Shown here one piece after another: positions 20,530-29,789 of a stretch of 64,000 nucleotides of DNA. Every line of letters starts with the position of its first letter. Position 1 is the first letter of the stretch. The translations under genes were made by a program, and so were the position numbers. The stretch spans positions 3,165,001 to 3,229,000 of the forward strand of contig NZ_CP021030.1 of assembly GCF_002117485.1 (NCBI RefSeq). Reading direction: 5' to 3'. The stretch is from Rhizobium sp. NXC14. GTDB taxonomy: Bacteria > Pseudomonadota > Alphaproteobacteria > Rhizobiales > Rhizobiaceae. Below the pieces are notes generated by a model. It made no database searches and was not told the DNA's origin. It was given only the letters and a program-made list of their open reading frames with translations.

Positions 20530-20706
20530 CAAACCTACCTCTTTGGAAAAGGTAGTATCGAAATAGTTGATTTGCGAGTCGAATCTTGAATGCGGCGCCA
20601 GAACCCGCCTCGGCTTGGCGGCGGGCGCCGCCGCCTGCTAGATGGGAGGGCAACGAGGAATCGAGCGAGTCGTGCCCACACAGGATGCCGACCGCGGAGG
20701 CGTGAC

Positions 20707-21618
20707 ATGGAAAGACCCGAACTGCCGATCGGCTTGCCTGACGATATAGTGGAAAAGAAGGAGACCGCGCGCAGGTGGTTTGAAGCGCTGCGCGATACGA
20801 TATGCGCCTCCTTCGAAGCTCTCGAAGACGAATTGCAAGGCCCCCTATCCGATCAGGAACCAGGCCGCTTCGTTGCCAAAGACTGGTCGCGTGAAAACGG
20901 CGCCGGCGGCGGTGGTCGCATGTCGATGATGGAAGGCCGCGTCTTTGAAAAGGTCGGTGTCCATACATCAACGGTCCATGGCGAATTCTCTCCGGAGTTC
21001 CGGGCCCAGATTCCGGGCGCCAAGGACGATCCGCGTTTCTGGGCCTCGGGCATCTCTCTGATCGCCCATCCCGTCAACCCCAACGTTCCGGCTGTCCATA
21101 TGAACACCCGCATGGTGGTCACGACAAGCCGCTGGTTCGGCGGAGGGGCCGACCTGACGCCGGTGCTGTCGCGCCGCCGCACCCAGGAGGACGAGGACAG
21201 CCAGCTCTTCCATAAGGCCCTGGAGATCGCCTGCCGCAATCACGCAGTCGCCGATTACGGCGCCTACAAGGCTTGGTGCGACGACTACTTCTTCCTCAAG
21301 CACCGCAACGAGCCCCGCGGCATCGGCGGCATCTTCTATGACTGGCTGCATTCGAGCGAGGAAGCCGGCGGCTGGGACGCCGATTTCGCCTTCACACGCG
21401 ATGTCGGCAGGGCTTTCGCCATGGTCTATCCGAAGATCGTTCGCTCCAACTTCAACAAGCTATGGACGGAAGCCGATCGTGACGAACAGTTGATCCGCCG
21501 AGGCCGTTACGTCGAATTCAACCTGCTGTATGATCGCGGCACCATCTTCGGCCTGAAGACCGGTGGCAACGTGGAATCCATTCTCTCGTCGCTGCCGCCT
21601 GTCGTGCGATGGCCGTGA
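20707..21618 (+). CDS. hemF: Oxygen-dependent coproporphyrinogen III oxidase
   Basis: HemF converts coproporphyrinogen III to protoporphyrinogen IX in haem synthesis, using O2. The 303-residue protein contains the family blocks [32 protein letters not shown] and [16 protein letters not shown], and ends with the typical [17 protein letters not shown]. The start at 20707 (MERPELPIG) gives the normal length; the open frame to 20590 adds an Arg-rich, non-conserved stretch. Confidence 0.97.
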   Translation: MERPELPIGLPDDIVEKKETARRWFEALRDTICASFEALEDELQGPLSDQEPGRFVAKDWSRENGAGGGGRMSMMEGRVFEKVGVHTSTVHGEFSPEFRAQIPGAKDDPRFWASGISLIAHPVNPNVPAVHMNTRMVVTTSRWFGGGADLTPVLSRRRTQEDEDSQLFHKALEIACRNHAVADYGAYKAWCDDYFFLKHRNEPRGIGGIFYDWLHSSEEAGGWDADFAFTRDVGRAFAMVYPKIVRSNFNKLWTEADRDEQLIRRGRYVEFNLLYDRGTIFGLKTGGNVESILSSLPPVVRWP

Positions 21619-21720
21619 GACTGTAAAATCTCATCGATTATTCGAGCTGAGGGACCTTCATAAAAATTCAGTGAGTCCTAACTTTATATGTACGTGCGTA
21701 ACAATCGGAGGAGGATTGTC

Positions 21721-21984
21721 ATGACGACAGAAAGCGGCTCGCCTGCGTCCACGGATGCCCAGGAAACATTCCGTGCCATCGACACACCCGAGTTCCTTGT
21801 CCGCATTGCCGAGAAACTGCGGGCCAAGAGTGGCTCCGATCTGCCGCTGTGCTGCTTCATCGAGCAGGTCAAGTTGCAACTGGCCGGCGGAAAGTCGCCG
21901 GAGGATCTGCAGAAGGACGCAGCCAACAGCAACACGCCCGGCCATCTCTCGGAGACCTACAAAGCCTGGGCGATGCCCGACTGA
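21721..21984 (+). CDS. Small hypothetical protein
   Basis: The 87-residue product (MTTESGSPASTDAQETF) has a very strong ribosome site (GGAGGAGG) 8 bases upstream. The middle is a mixed helix with DLPLCCFIEQVKLQLA. I know no family for it. It is followed after 113 bp by a DUF1059 gene on the same strand, with which it may form a short operon. A signal peptide and membrane segments are absent. Confidence 0.65.
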   Translation: MTTESGSPASTDAQETFRAIDTPEFLVRIAEKLRAKSGSDLPLCCFIEQVKLQLAGGKSPEDLQKDAANSNTPGHLSETYKAWAMPD

Positions 21985-22097
21985 ACCACCTTGTCCGGTC
22001 GCCACCTCCTGCCGGCCGGAACCTTCTCTTCGCACGTACATTTCATCAATCGCGTGAAAGCGCGATGGCCGTTGCGTTCCAGACAGAGGAGAAAACC

Positions 22098-22283
22098 ATG
22101 CGACTGTTCGAATGCGGCACGCTCGTTCCCGGCTGCGCCTGGCACACCCGGGCGGATAATGACGCAGAAGTGGTTCGCCGCGCCGTTGAGCACTTGAAGA
22201 CTGCTCACGGCGAAACGATCATACGCGAAAACATGGTTGATAACATCAAGGCACGCATCCGTGACGAAGCCACCGCCGCCTGA
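22098..22283 (+). CDS. DUF1059 small protein
   Basis: A 61-residue protein, MRLFECGTLVPGCAWHTRAD with the characteristic paired Cys (C-x6-C), then EVVRRAVEHLKTAHGE. This is the DUF1059 pattern of small predicted metal-binding-like proteins of unknown function. AGAGGAGAAAACC precedes the ATG. I place the start at 22098; the longer frame upstream has no ribosome site. Confidence 0.82.
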   Translation: MRLFECGTLVPGCAWHTRADNDAEVVRRAVEHLKTAHGETIIRENMVDNIKARIRDEATAA

Positions 22284-22354
22284 CGGCCGGTGAGCGAGCC
22301 CTGGCAACAATCATCGAAGCTGCGCCGCATCCATCCGATGCGGCGCGATGTCGG

Positions 22355-23608
22355 CTATTGCGCGCTTTCCTTCAGCCGGGCGAGCAGGGCCGTTCGGTCG
22401 GACGCAAAATTTTCTTCCACCCACTGGTTTTCCAGCACCGCAAGCAGTTCGCCGACGCGAGGGCCGGAGGCGACGCCCGCCGCGAGCACGTCGCCGCCAT
22501 TCAGAGGAAACTGCGGCTTCTTCCAGTTCGCGGCCTGATCCATGAGCCTGCCGAGCCGCGCTGAACGCGCCATCTCGGCTAGATCGCCCTCAGCCTTGCC
22601 ACGCGCAACAGCAAGGGCGAGCTTCAACCGGGTCACGATGCCGTCGAGGCCGTTGCGGTAAAGCAGCCTTTCGAAAGCAGCCGGCGAAATTTCATCGTTG
22701 ACCGGCGCCGCCATCGCCCAGGCCTTGAGAGTGGCCGCTTCCGCATTGGAGAGTTTCAGCCGGGCCGCAAGCGCCTCCAGCCGCGCCGCATCGGGCGGTA
22801 CGATCGCCATCAGGCGCAGCAGCGGATCAGGCGCCCAGCCGAGCGCCCTCTCGGTGGCGACAAGCGAAGGGATGGCATCGATCCCCCAACGTTCCGATTC
22901 CGGCAGAATTTCCGTCAACACCGCCACCTGCCGCATCCAGAGAAGTGCCCGGCCGGGATCGGCAGCACCGAGCAGTTTTCTGAGCTCCGACCAGACGCGT
23001 TCGGCCGACAGCGTCTTCAGTTTCGAACGCGCGGCCGCACAGGCCCTCAGACCCTCCGCGTCGGGCCGCCCGGAGCCGTAATAGGCAAAAAAACGGAAGA
23101 AGCGCAGAATACGCAGATGGTCCTCGGCAATACGCCTTGCCGCATCGCCGATGAAGCGGATGTTGCGCGTTTCGATATCGGCCAGTCCGCCGACGAGATC
23201 GACCACTTCGCCCTCGGCATCTACATAGAGCGCGTTGATTGTCAGGTCCCGGCGTTCGGCATCGGCCTTCCAGTCGGTGCTGAAGGCAACTTTGGCGTGG
23301 CGCCCGTCGGTCTCCACATCGGTACGCAGCGTCGTCACCTCGAAAGGCTTGCCATCGACGACGAGCGTCACCGTGCCGTGCTGCAGTCCTGTCGGCACCG
23401 CCTTGATGCCGGCCGCCGCCGCCCGCTCCATGACGATCCCAGGCGTCAGCGTCGTAGCGATGTCGATATCGCTGACCGGCAGGCCCATCAGGCTGTTGCG
23501 CACCGCACCGCCGACCACTCGACCTTCCCCCTTATCGGCATTGAGAAGCGCAAGGACCCGGGCGAGAGCCGGATCGCGGAACCATGCCTGGTCGGCAACG
23601 CCGGTCAT
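22355..23608 (-). CDS. cca: CCA-adding tRNA nucleotidyltransferase / poly(A) polymerase family, class II
   Basis: The 417-residue protein has the nucleotidyltransferase motif GGAVRNSLMG followed by SDIDIAT with the metal Asp pair, then RRDLTINAL and RIAEDHLRILRFFRF. These mark the class II tRNA nucleotidyltransferase / PcnB family; the alphaproteobacterial member is annotated as CCA-adding enzyme. It is the third gene of an operon, its ATG overlapping the Nudix stop (ATGA). Confidence 0.92.
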   Translation of the reverse strand: MTGVADQAWFRDPALARVLALLNADKGEGRVVGGAVRNSLMGLPVSDIDIATTLTPGIVMERAAAAGIKAVPTGLQHGTVTLVVDGKPFEVTTLRTDVETDGRHAKVAFSTDWKADAERRDLTINALYVDAEGEVVDLVGGLADIETRNIRFIGDAARRIAEDHLRILRFFRFFAYYGSGRPDAEGLRACAAARSKLKTLSAERVWSELRKLLGAADPGRALLWMRQVAVLTEILPESERWGIDAIPSLVATERALGWAPDPLLRLMAIVPPDAARLEALAARLKLSNAEAATLKAWAMAAPVNDEISPAAFERLLYRNGLDGIVTRLKLALAVARGKAEGDLAEMARSARLGRLMDQAANWKKPQFPLNGGDVLAAGVASGPRVGELLAVLENQWVEENFASDRTALLARLKESAQ

Positions 23609-24255
23609 GCATAAAGCCTTTCATAGAGTGTACGGACGATGCCGGCGGTGATGCCCCAAATCATCCGGGTTTCATAGGGCATGCGGTAGAAATGCCGGTC
23701 GATGCCGTCGATCACGCGCCTATCGCGGCGGTGATTGGCCGGGTTCATCAGGAAGGAAAGCGGAACCTCGAACACGTCGTCCACCTCGGCCGGGTTGAGC
23801 CTCAGCGCGAAACCCCGCTCGACGACGCCGAGCACGGGAGTAATGCGGAAACCGGTCGAGGCGAGATAGTTCGGCAACCTACCGACGGTTTCGACGAAAG
23901 AACCGGCCAAGCCGATCTCCTCCTCCGTCTCGCGGATCGCCGCCATCTCGGGCGAGATATCGGCCGGATCGATCGAGCCGCCGGGAAAGGCGATCTGGCC
24001 GGAATGTTTGCGCAGCGTCGCCGTGCGCTTGGTGAAGATCACACGCGCTTCCTCGCCGTCGTCGATAACAGGCACGAGCACGGCGGCGTCGCGCAGCTTG
24101 AAGGTCGCCACCTCCTCCACGATATCCGGATTGAGAACATGGTCGCCATGATCGCGCCAGGCATGGTCCACCGGCCCGCCATTCTGATTGATCGCACGGC
24201 GGCGGAATTCGGCTGCTGAAAACAGCGGATAACGTTGGGTGATCGCATCGTTCAT
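23605..24255 (-). CDS. Nudix hydrolase, CoA pyrophosphatase-like
   Basis: The 216-residue protein has a Nudix box in FPGGSIDP-...-AAIRETEEEIGL. The Nudix-plus-CoA-type features (HSGQIAFPGG just before the box) suggest coenzyme A or acyl-CoA pyrophosphatase activity. The start at 24255 (MNDAIT) overlaps the stop of the upstream DUF1285 gene by 4 bases; the ATG of cca in turn overlaps this gene's stop, so the three genes are translationally linked. Confidence 0.88.
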   Translation of the reverse strand: MNDAITQRYPLFSAAEFRRRAINQNGGPVDHAWRDHGDHVLNPDIVEEVATFKLRDAAVLVPVIDDGEEARVIFTKRTATLRKHSGQIAFPGGSIDPADISPEMAAIRETEEEIGLAGSFVETVGRLPNYLASTGFRITPVLGVVERGFALRLNPAEVDDVFEVPLSFLMNPANHRRDRRVIDGIDRHFYRMPYETRMIWGITAGIVRTLYERLYA

Positions 24256-24875
24256 CGGCAAAGCGCATCCAATTCATCGGCCGGCATGACGGGGAAGACC
24301 TCGCCGGCGGAGCAGATTGCAAACATCGTCTGCCCTTCCACTTCGACCGTCTCGCCGAGCGCGACCAGTTCATACATCACCGCGCGTGACACCAGCGCCT
24401 CCAGCCGCCCGCGCACATGCAGGTAGGGTTTCAGTTCGGCATTCTCGCCCGCAATGGAAAAGCGCAGCCGATGCTCTCCTCCCGCCTCGATCACATCACC
24501 GACATTGGTGCGGAATGTGAGCACCTGGCGGCCCTCGCGCATAGTCACGCTCATCTCCACAGCGATGAACGGCGCGTCGATTACCCTGATCCCGATCTTT
24601 TCCACAGGAGTTACGAGGTAAGTCTTTTCGTCCTCCTCTTTGCGCAGGACCGTCGAAAACAGCCGCACCAGCGCCGGCCGGCCGATCGGCGTACCCATGT
24701 AGAACCAGGTGCCGTCGGCCCTGATCTCCATGTCGATATCACCGCAGAAAGGCGGATTCCACCGCTCGACCGGTGGTAACCCGCGTTTTTTACCGCTGTT
24801 TTCAGCAGAGGCGCGCGAGATCAGCGCGGCAAGCCCCGCCGCATCCGCCTGTCCGCTGATTTCTTCGGCTGCCAT
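24252..24875 (-). CDS. DUF1285 family protein
   Basis: The 207-residue protein contains PPVERWNPPFCGDIDMEIRA, FYMGTPIGRPALVRLFSTVL and YLVTPVEKIGIRV, which together are the DUF1285 pattern. Function is not established. It is first in the operon with the Nudix hydrolase and the CCA enzyme. The promoter lies in the 164 bp shared with the divergent moxR gene. Confidence 0.87.
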   Translation of the reverse strand: MAAEEISGQADAAGLAALISRASAENSGKKRGLPPVERWNPPFCGDIDMEIRADGTWFYMGTPIGRPALVRLFSTVLRKEEDEKTYLVTPVEKIGIRVIDAPFIAVEMSVTMREGRQVLTFRTNVGDVIEAGGEHRLRFSIAGENAELKPYLHVRGRLEALVSRAVMYELVALGETVEVEGQTMFAICSAGEVFPVMPADELDALCR

Positions 24876-25039
24876 TCTTCCGTCCCGGTTTATCCTTAAC
24901 GAAGTGAAGTCACGAGATAGTCATTCGTAACGAACTTGTCAGCCCGTCGCATCTCCATAACTCTATCGAGTATGAGGCAGATGTATAAGTCCGCCGATTC
25001 GCTGCCGAATGATTTCAGCCGTTGGAGATGCACGTGGGT

Positions 25040-26044
25040 ATGATGAAGACCGAAGCCAGCCTCGATGAAAAGGCGATCGTCGCCGCCGCTGAAAGGGCGC
25101 TCTCCGATATCGCCGCCATCCGCGGGGAAGTCTCGAAAGTGATCTTCGGTCAAGAGAGCGTCGTCGAGAACACCGTCCTCGCTGTGCTGTCAGGCGGCCA
25201 TGCCCTGCTCGTCGGCGTTCCCGGCCTTGCCAAGACCAGGCTGGTGACCACGCTCGGCGAGGTGCTGGGCCTTGCCGCCAACCGCATCCAGTTCACGCCC
25301 GACCTGATGCCTTCGGATATTCTCGGCTCCGAGGTGATGGATCAGGACGACAGCGGCCGCCGTTCCTTCCGTTTCATCAAAGGCCCGGTCTTCGCCCAGC
25401 TCCTGATGGCCGACGAAATCAACCGCGCCTCGCCGCGCACCCAGTCGGCGCTTCTGCAGGCGATGCAGGAATATCACATCACCATCGCCGGCCAGCGCTA
25501 TGATCTGCCGGCTCCCTTCCACGTGCTCGCCACCCAGAATCCGCTGGAGCAGGAAGGCACCTATCCCCTGCCCGAGGCCCAGCTCGACCGCTTCCTGCTG
25601 CAGGTCGACGTCAACTATCCCGAGCTCGCCGCCGAGCGACAGATCCTGCTCGAGACCACAGGTCTCGGCGAAGCCCGGCCAGAAGCCATCATCGATGCGC
25701 AGCGGCTGATCGAAATCCAGACCCTGGTGCGTCAGATGCCGGTGAGCGAGACGGTCGTCGACGCCATCCTTTCGCTGGTGCGATCCGCCCGCCCCGGCCA
25801 GGGGAATGCCTCGACCGACAAGAACGTCGCCTGGGGTCCGGGCCCGCGCGCCGGCCAGGCGATGATGCTCTGCGCGCGTGCCCGCGCGCTCTACGAGGGC
25901 CGCCTCGCCCCGTCCCTCGATGATATCTTCGCGCTTGCCGAACCCATTCTCCAGCACCGCATGGCGCTGACTTTCGCCGCCCGCGCCGAAGGCATGTCGG
26001 TGCGCGACGTCATCGCCGGGCTGGTCAGGCAGGCAAAGGGATAA
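25040..26044 (+). CDS. MoxR-family AAA+ ATPase
   Basis: The 334-residue protein shows Walker A GVPGLAKT, Walker B LLMADEINRASPRTQSALLQ, sensor I ATQNPLEQEGTYPLPEAQLD and the MoxR C-terminal lid. MoxR ATPases act with von Willebrand-factor-A proteins as chaperones for folding or metal-centre insertion. I start at 25040 (MMKTEAS) after GGAG/GTGGG; ATG 25028 and GTG 25034 are possible. It leads a cluster of four more genes on the same strand. Confidence 0.9.
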   Translation: MMKTEASLDEKAIVAAAERALSDIAAIRGEVSKVIFGQESVVENTVLAVLSGGHALLVGVPGLAKTRLVTTLGEVLGLAANRIQFTPDLMPSDILGSEVMDQDDSGRRSFRFIKGPVFAQLLMADEINRASPRTQSALLQAMQEYHITIAGQRYDLPAPFHVLATQNPLEQEGTYPLPEAQLDRFLLQVDVNYPELAAERQILLETTGLGEARPEAIIDAQRLIEIQTLVRQMPVSETVVDAILSLVRSARPGQGNASTDKNVAWGPGPRAGQAMMLCARARALYEGRLAPSLDDIFALAEPILQHRMALTFAARAEGMSVRDVIAGLVRQAKG

Positions 26045-26057
26045 GGAAGCCGGACGC

Positions 26058-26978
26058 GTGGCATCTATCGGACAGACCGTCAACCCGACGTCAGGCAGCG
26101 ATGCCCTTTCCCGCGCCAGGCAGCGGGCCTCCCTGATGCCGGACTGCCTGGTGGAAGCCAAGCGCATCGCCAATACGGTGATTGCCGGCTGGCACGGCCG
26201 CCGCAAGCGCGGCATCGGCGAGAATTTCTGGCAGTTTCGTCCCTATGCCGAAGGTGAAAGCCTGTCGCGCATCGATTGGCGCCGCTCCGCCCGCGACGAC
26301 CATACCTATGTGCGTGAGCGCGAATGGGAGGCGGCGCACACGATCTGGCTCTGGTGCGACATGTCGCCCTCGATGATGTACAAGTCGAGCTACGGCAGCG
26401 TTTCCAAGGAAAGCCGGGCGCTGGTCGTAATGCTGGCGCTTGCCGAAATCCTCGCCCGCTCCGGCGAACGCATCGGCTGCCCCGGCATCATGGAACCCGC
26501 CTCCACCCGCAATGCCGCCGAACGCCTCGCAGCCGCGCTCATGCACGCGCCGCTGACCGGCGGACTGCCGGAAACCGGAATGATCCGCGGTTGGAGCGAC
26601 CTCGTGCTCATCGGCGATTTCCTCGACGACGCTCCTGATATCATGGAGCGGCTCGGCCCGCTTGCCCGCCGCGGCCTGCACGGCCATGTGGTCGAGATAG
26701 CAGATCCCGCTGAAGAGATCTTTCCCTATAGCGGCCGCACCGAATTCATCGACCCGGAGACCGGCGCCAAGCTCATCTCCGGCCGCGCCGAACACATCCG
26801 CGAGACCTATCGCAACGCCTACCTCGCCCGCAGGGAGAGCCTCGGTCAGTCGCTGCGGCATCTCGGCTGGACCTTTACGACCCACCGCACCGATAAACTT
26901 GCCTCGGAGGCGCTGGTTGCGGTCCACATGTACCTGTCCGGCATGCCGGCCAAGGCAACGCATGGAGGGCTGCTATGA
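26058..26978 (+). CDS. DUF58 domain protein of a MoxR cluster
   Basis: The 306-residue protein starts with GTG at 26058. It contains GIGENFWQFRPYAEGESLSR and IDWRRSARDDHTYVREREWE, the DUF58 core, then a von Willebrand-like segment with LWCDMSPSM. DUF58 proteins pair with MoxR ATPases. The following gene begins within an ATGA overlap at its stop. Confidence 0.9.
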   Translation: MASIGQTVNPTSGSDALSRARQRASLMPDCLVEAKRIANTVIAGWHGRRKRGIGENFWQFRPYAEGESLSRIDWRRSARDDHTYVREREWEAAHTIWLWCDMSPSMMYKSSYGSVSKESRALVVMLALAEILARSGERIGCPGIMEPASTRNAAERLAAALMHAPLTGGLPETGMIRGWSDLVLIGDFLDDAPDIMERLGPLARRGLHGHVVEIADPAEEIFPYSGRTEFIDPETGAKLISGRAEHIRETYRNAYLARRESLGQSLRHLGWTFTTHRTDKLASEALVAVHMYLSGMPAKATHGGLL

Positions 26979-29788
26979 ACGCCCTTCCCTTCGCTTTCGC
27001 CTATCCCGCCATTCTCGGCGCCCTGATCGCCCTGCCGGTCATCTGGTGGCTGTTGCGGCTGACACCACCACGTCCGAAAACGGAGGTCTTTCCACCGCTG
27101 AAAATCCTTGCGTCGGTGCTGAAACGCGAGGAAACGCCGGCGCAAAGCCCCTGGTGGCTGACGCTGCTGCGTATGCTGCTCGCCGCCATCATTATCCTTG
27201 CGATTGCTGATCCGGTCTTCAACCCGCGCACCAATTCTCTGGCATCGGGCGGCCCGCTCGTCCTCTTCGTCGACAACAGCTGGGCGGCATCGCCCGATTG
27301 GGAGCGGCGCGTCCAGACCGCTAACGCGCTGGTGGACGATGCCGAATCCGCCGGCACGCCGGTAGCGATCGCCTTCACCGCCGATCCGACCAATGATGCG
27401 GTGCCCGGCACGGCAGCGAGTGCCCGCGACAAGCTGCGGGCTGCCGAGCCGCGGCCGCTGGTCCCCGATCGCGAGCGCGCCTTCCAGGCGCTGCGCGCGG
27501 CGCTCAACGGCGTCAAGCCCGGCACCCTCGCCTTCCTGACCGACGGTGCCGCCGCCAAAGCCGATGATCCGACGGTGCGCAGGCTCGCCGAGCTCCAGCC
27601 CGCTGATCTGCGCCTGATCGAGGGCGATGCCACGAAGACGGTTGCCGTCACCGCGGCCAGCAATGCGGCCGATGCCATGACCGTCAAGGTCACGCGGCTC
27701 GACAGTTCGCGCCCCGCATCCGTGGCGCTGAACGCCGTCGATGCCCAGGGCCGCTCGATTGCCAACGGCAGGGTGGATTTCCGTCCCGGCCAGAGCGTCG
27801 CCACGAGTTCGATCACCGCTCCCTTCGAGATGCGCAACGATTTCGCCCGCATCAGCGTCGACGACGGCGCGACGGCAGGCGCGGTCCACCTTCTCGACGA
27901 TGCGTTCAAGCGCCGCCGGGTCGTCCTGCTGTCCGGTACCGGAGCCGATGAATTCCAGCCGCTGCTCTCGCCGCTCTACTACATCCAGCGGGCGCTGCAG
28001 CCCTATGCGGATATCATCCAGCCCACCGACTCCGATCTGGCCGTGGCCATACCGAAGCTTCTCGCCAGCAATCCTTCGATCATCATCATGGCAGATATCG
28101 GCCGCCTGCCGGAGGAGACCTACGAACCTCTGACACGCTGGATATCGAACGGTGGCATGCTCCTGCGTTTCGCCGGCCCGCGCATGGCGGCGGCACCTGC
28201 CGACGATCCGCTCATTCCCGTCATCCTGCGCCAGGGAGAACGGGCGCTGGGCGGCACCTTGTCCTGGAGCGAACCGCAGTCACTGGCCGAATTTCCGAGC
28301 ATCGGGCCTTTCGCGGGCATACCGCGTCCCGCCGATGTGGTCGTCAGACGGCAGGTGCTTGCCGAGCCGACACCCGACCTTGCCGAACGTACCTGGGCAA
28401 GCCTCGCCGACGGCACGCCGCTGGTGACGATGAAGCAGCTGGCATCCGGCCAGATCGTCCTCTTCCACGTCACCGCGGAAGCGACCTGGTCCGATCTGCC
28501 GATCTCGGGCACTTTCGTCGATATGCTGCGTCACCTCCTGCAGATATCGCGCTCAGGCGGTGTGACGTCTGAGGCGCGCAGCAGCGCGCGTGTCTCCGAG
28601 ACCCTTCCGCCCTACCGCATACTGACGGCCAAGGGTGTGCTCGTCTCCGAGACTGGCTCGGCACGACCTCTGATCCCCAGGGCCGGAGCCGAACCGACGG
28701 CGAATTTCGACAATCCGCCTGGCCTCTACGGTTCGGAAGACGGTTTCACCTCATTGAACGTGCTGCCCGAGAATGCCGAACTGAAGCCGCTCGATACCGC
28801 TGGAACCAATGCCATGCGCGAAGGCTTGATTGGCGGCGAAAGCTGGTCGGCAAAGCCGGTTCTTTTCCCGGTCGCCTTTCTGCTGCTGCTCGCCGACAGC
28901 GTGGTCGTTCTCTTCATGAACGGCGCTTTTTCGCGATTGCGCCCGGCCGCCAGCACCCTGGGCGTGATCGCAGTCGCGGTCGGCGCCGGCTTCCTGGTGC
29001 AGCCCGGCACACTTCACGCCAACGACTCCCGGCCCGGCGACGACCTCATTCTGGAGCGGCTTGACAACACGCATCTCGCCTATGTCGTCACCGGCGAGCA
29101 GGAAGTCGACAATATATCCGAGCGCGGCCTTGAGGGCTTGACCCAGTTCCTGACCTTCCGCACGACGCTGGAGCCGGCGCCGCCCGTCGGGCTCGACCTC
29201 ACCAAGGACGAGCTCACCTTCTATCCGATCATCTATTGGCCGGTTTCGGCAACGGCGCCGATGCCGTCATCGGCCGCCATCAGCCGCATCGACGCCTATA
29301 TGCGCAACGGCGGCACCGTGCTCTTCGATACGCGCGACCAGATAAGCGCCTTGGACAATGGCGGCAATGTCGGCGCCAACGGTCAGCGGCTGCAGGAAAT
29401 CCTCGCCAATCTCGATATCCCGCCGCTCGAACCGGTACCCTCAGATCACGTGCTGACCAAATCCTTCTATCTCCTGTCGAGCTTTCCCGGCCGCTATGCC
29501 GGCAGCCCGCTTTGGATCGAGGCCCGGCAAGGTGGCCGCGAAACGACCGAAAAATCGGCGGCGACGGCCGACGGGGTTTCGCCGATCCTGATCACCGGCA
29601 ACGATTTCGCCGGCGCCTGGGCAGTTGACGAAAACGGCACGCCGATGTTGCCGACCGTGCCCTCGGATGAAGGGCAGCGTGAATATGCCTACCGAGCCGG
29701 CGTCAATATCATGATGTACATGCTGACCGGCAACTACAAGACCGACCAGGTCCACGTTCCCGACCTCCTCGAACGGTTAGGGCAATGA
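26975..29788 (+). CDS. Large membrane protein, BatA-like N-terminus and DUF4159
   Basis: The 937-residue protein has an N-terminal helix pair of the aerotolerance-regulator type (LIALPVIWWLLRLTPPRP), a von Willebrand-like periplasmic region with VLFVDNSW, two further membrane segments near residues 627-648 and 660-677, and a C-terminal DUF4159 region from about 690 (DLILERLDNTHLAYVVTG). It starts inside the DUF58 stop (ATGA) and ends 1 bp before the next gene. It is long for the family because both modules are joined. Its role with MoxR is inferred from context only. Confidence 0.87.
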   Translation: MNALPFAFAYPAILGALIALPVIWWLLRLTPPRPKTEVFPPLKILASVLKREETPAQSPWWLTLLRMLLAAIIILAIADPVFNPRTNSLASGGPLVLFVDNSWAASPDWERRVQTANALVDDAESAGTPVAIAFTADPTNDAVPGTAASARDKLRAAEPRPLVPDRERAFQALRAALNGVKPGTLAFLTDGAAAKADDPTVRRLAELQPADLRLIEGDATKTVAVTAASNAADAMTVKVTRLDSSRPASVALNAVDAQGRSIANGRVDFRPGQSVATSSITAPFEMRNDFARISVDDGATAGAVHLLDDAFKRRRVVLLSGTGADEFQPLLSPLYYIQRALQPYADIIQPTDSDLAVAIPKLLASNPSIIIMADIGRLPEETYEPLTRWISNGGMLLRFAGPRMAAAPADDPLIPVILRQGERALGGTLSWSEPQSLAEFPSIGPFAGIPRPADVVVRRQVLAEPTPDLAERTWASLADGTPLVTMKQLASGQIVLFHVTAEATWSDLPISGTFVDMLRHLLQISRSGGVTSEARSSARVSETLPPYRILTAKGVLVSETGSARPLIPRAGAEPTANFDNPPGLYGSEDGFTSLNVLPENAELKPLDTAGTNAMREGLIGGESWSAKPVLFPVAFLLLLADSVVVLFMNGAFSRLRPAASTLGVIAVAVGAGFLVQPGTLHANDSRPGDDLILERLDNTHLAYVVTGEQEVDNISERGLEGLTQFLTFRTTLEPAPPVGLDLTKDELTFYPIIYWPVSATAPMPSSAAISRIDAYMRNGGTVLFDTRDQISALDNGGNVGANGQRLQEILANLDIPPLEPVPSDHVLTKSFYLLSSFPGRYAGSPLWIEARQGGRETTEKSAATADGVSPILITGNDFAGAWAVDENGTPMLPTVPSDEGQREYAYRAGVNIMMYMLTGNYKTDQVHVPDLLERLGQ

Positions 29789-29789
29789 G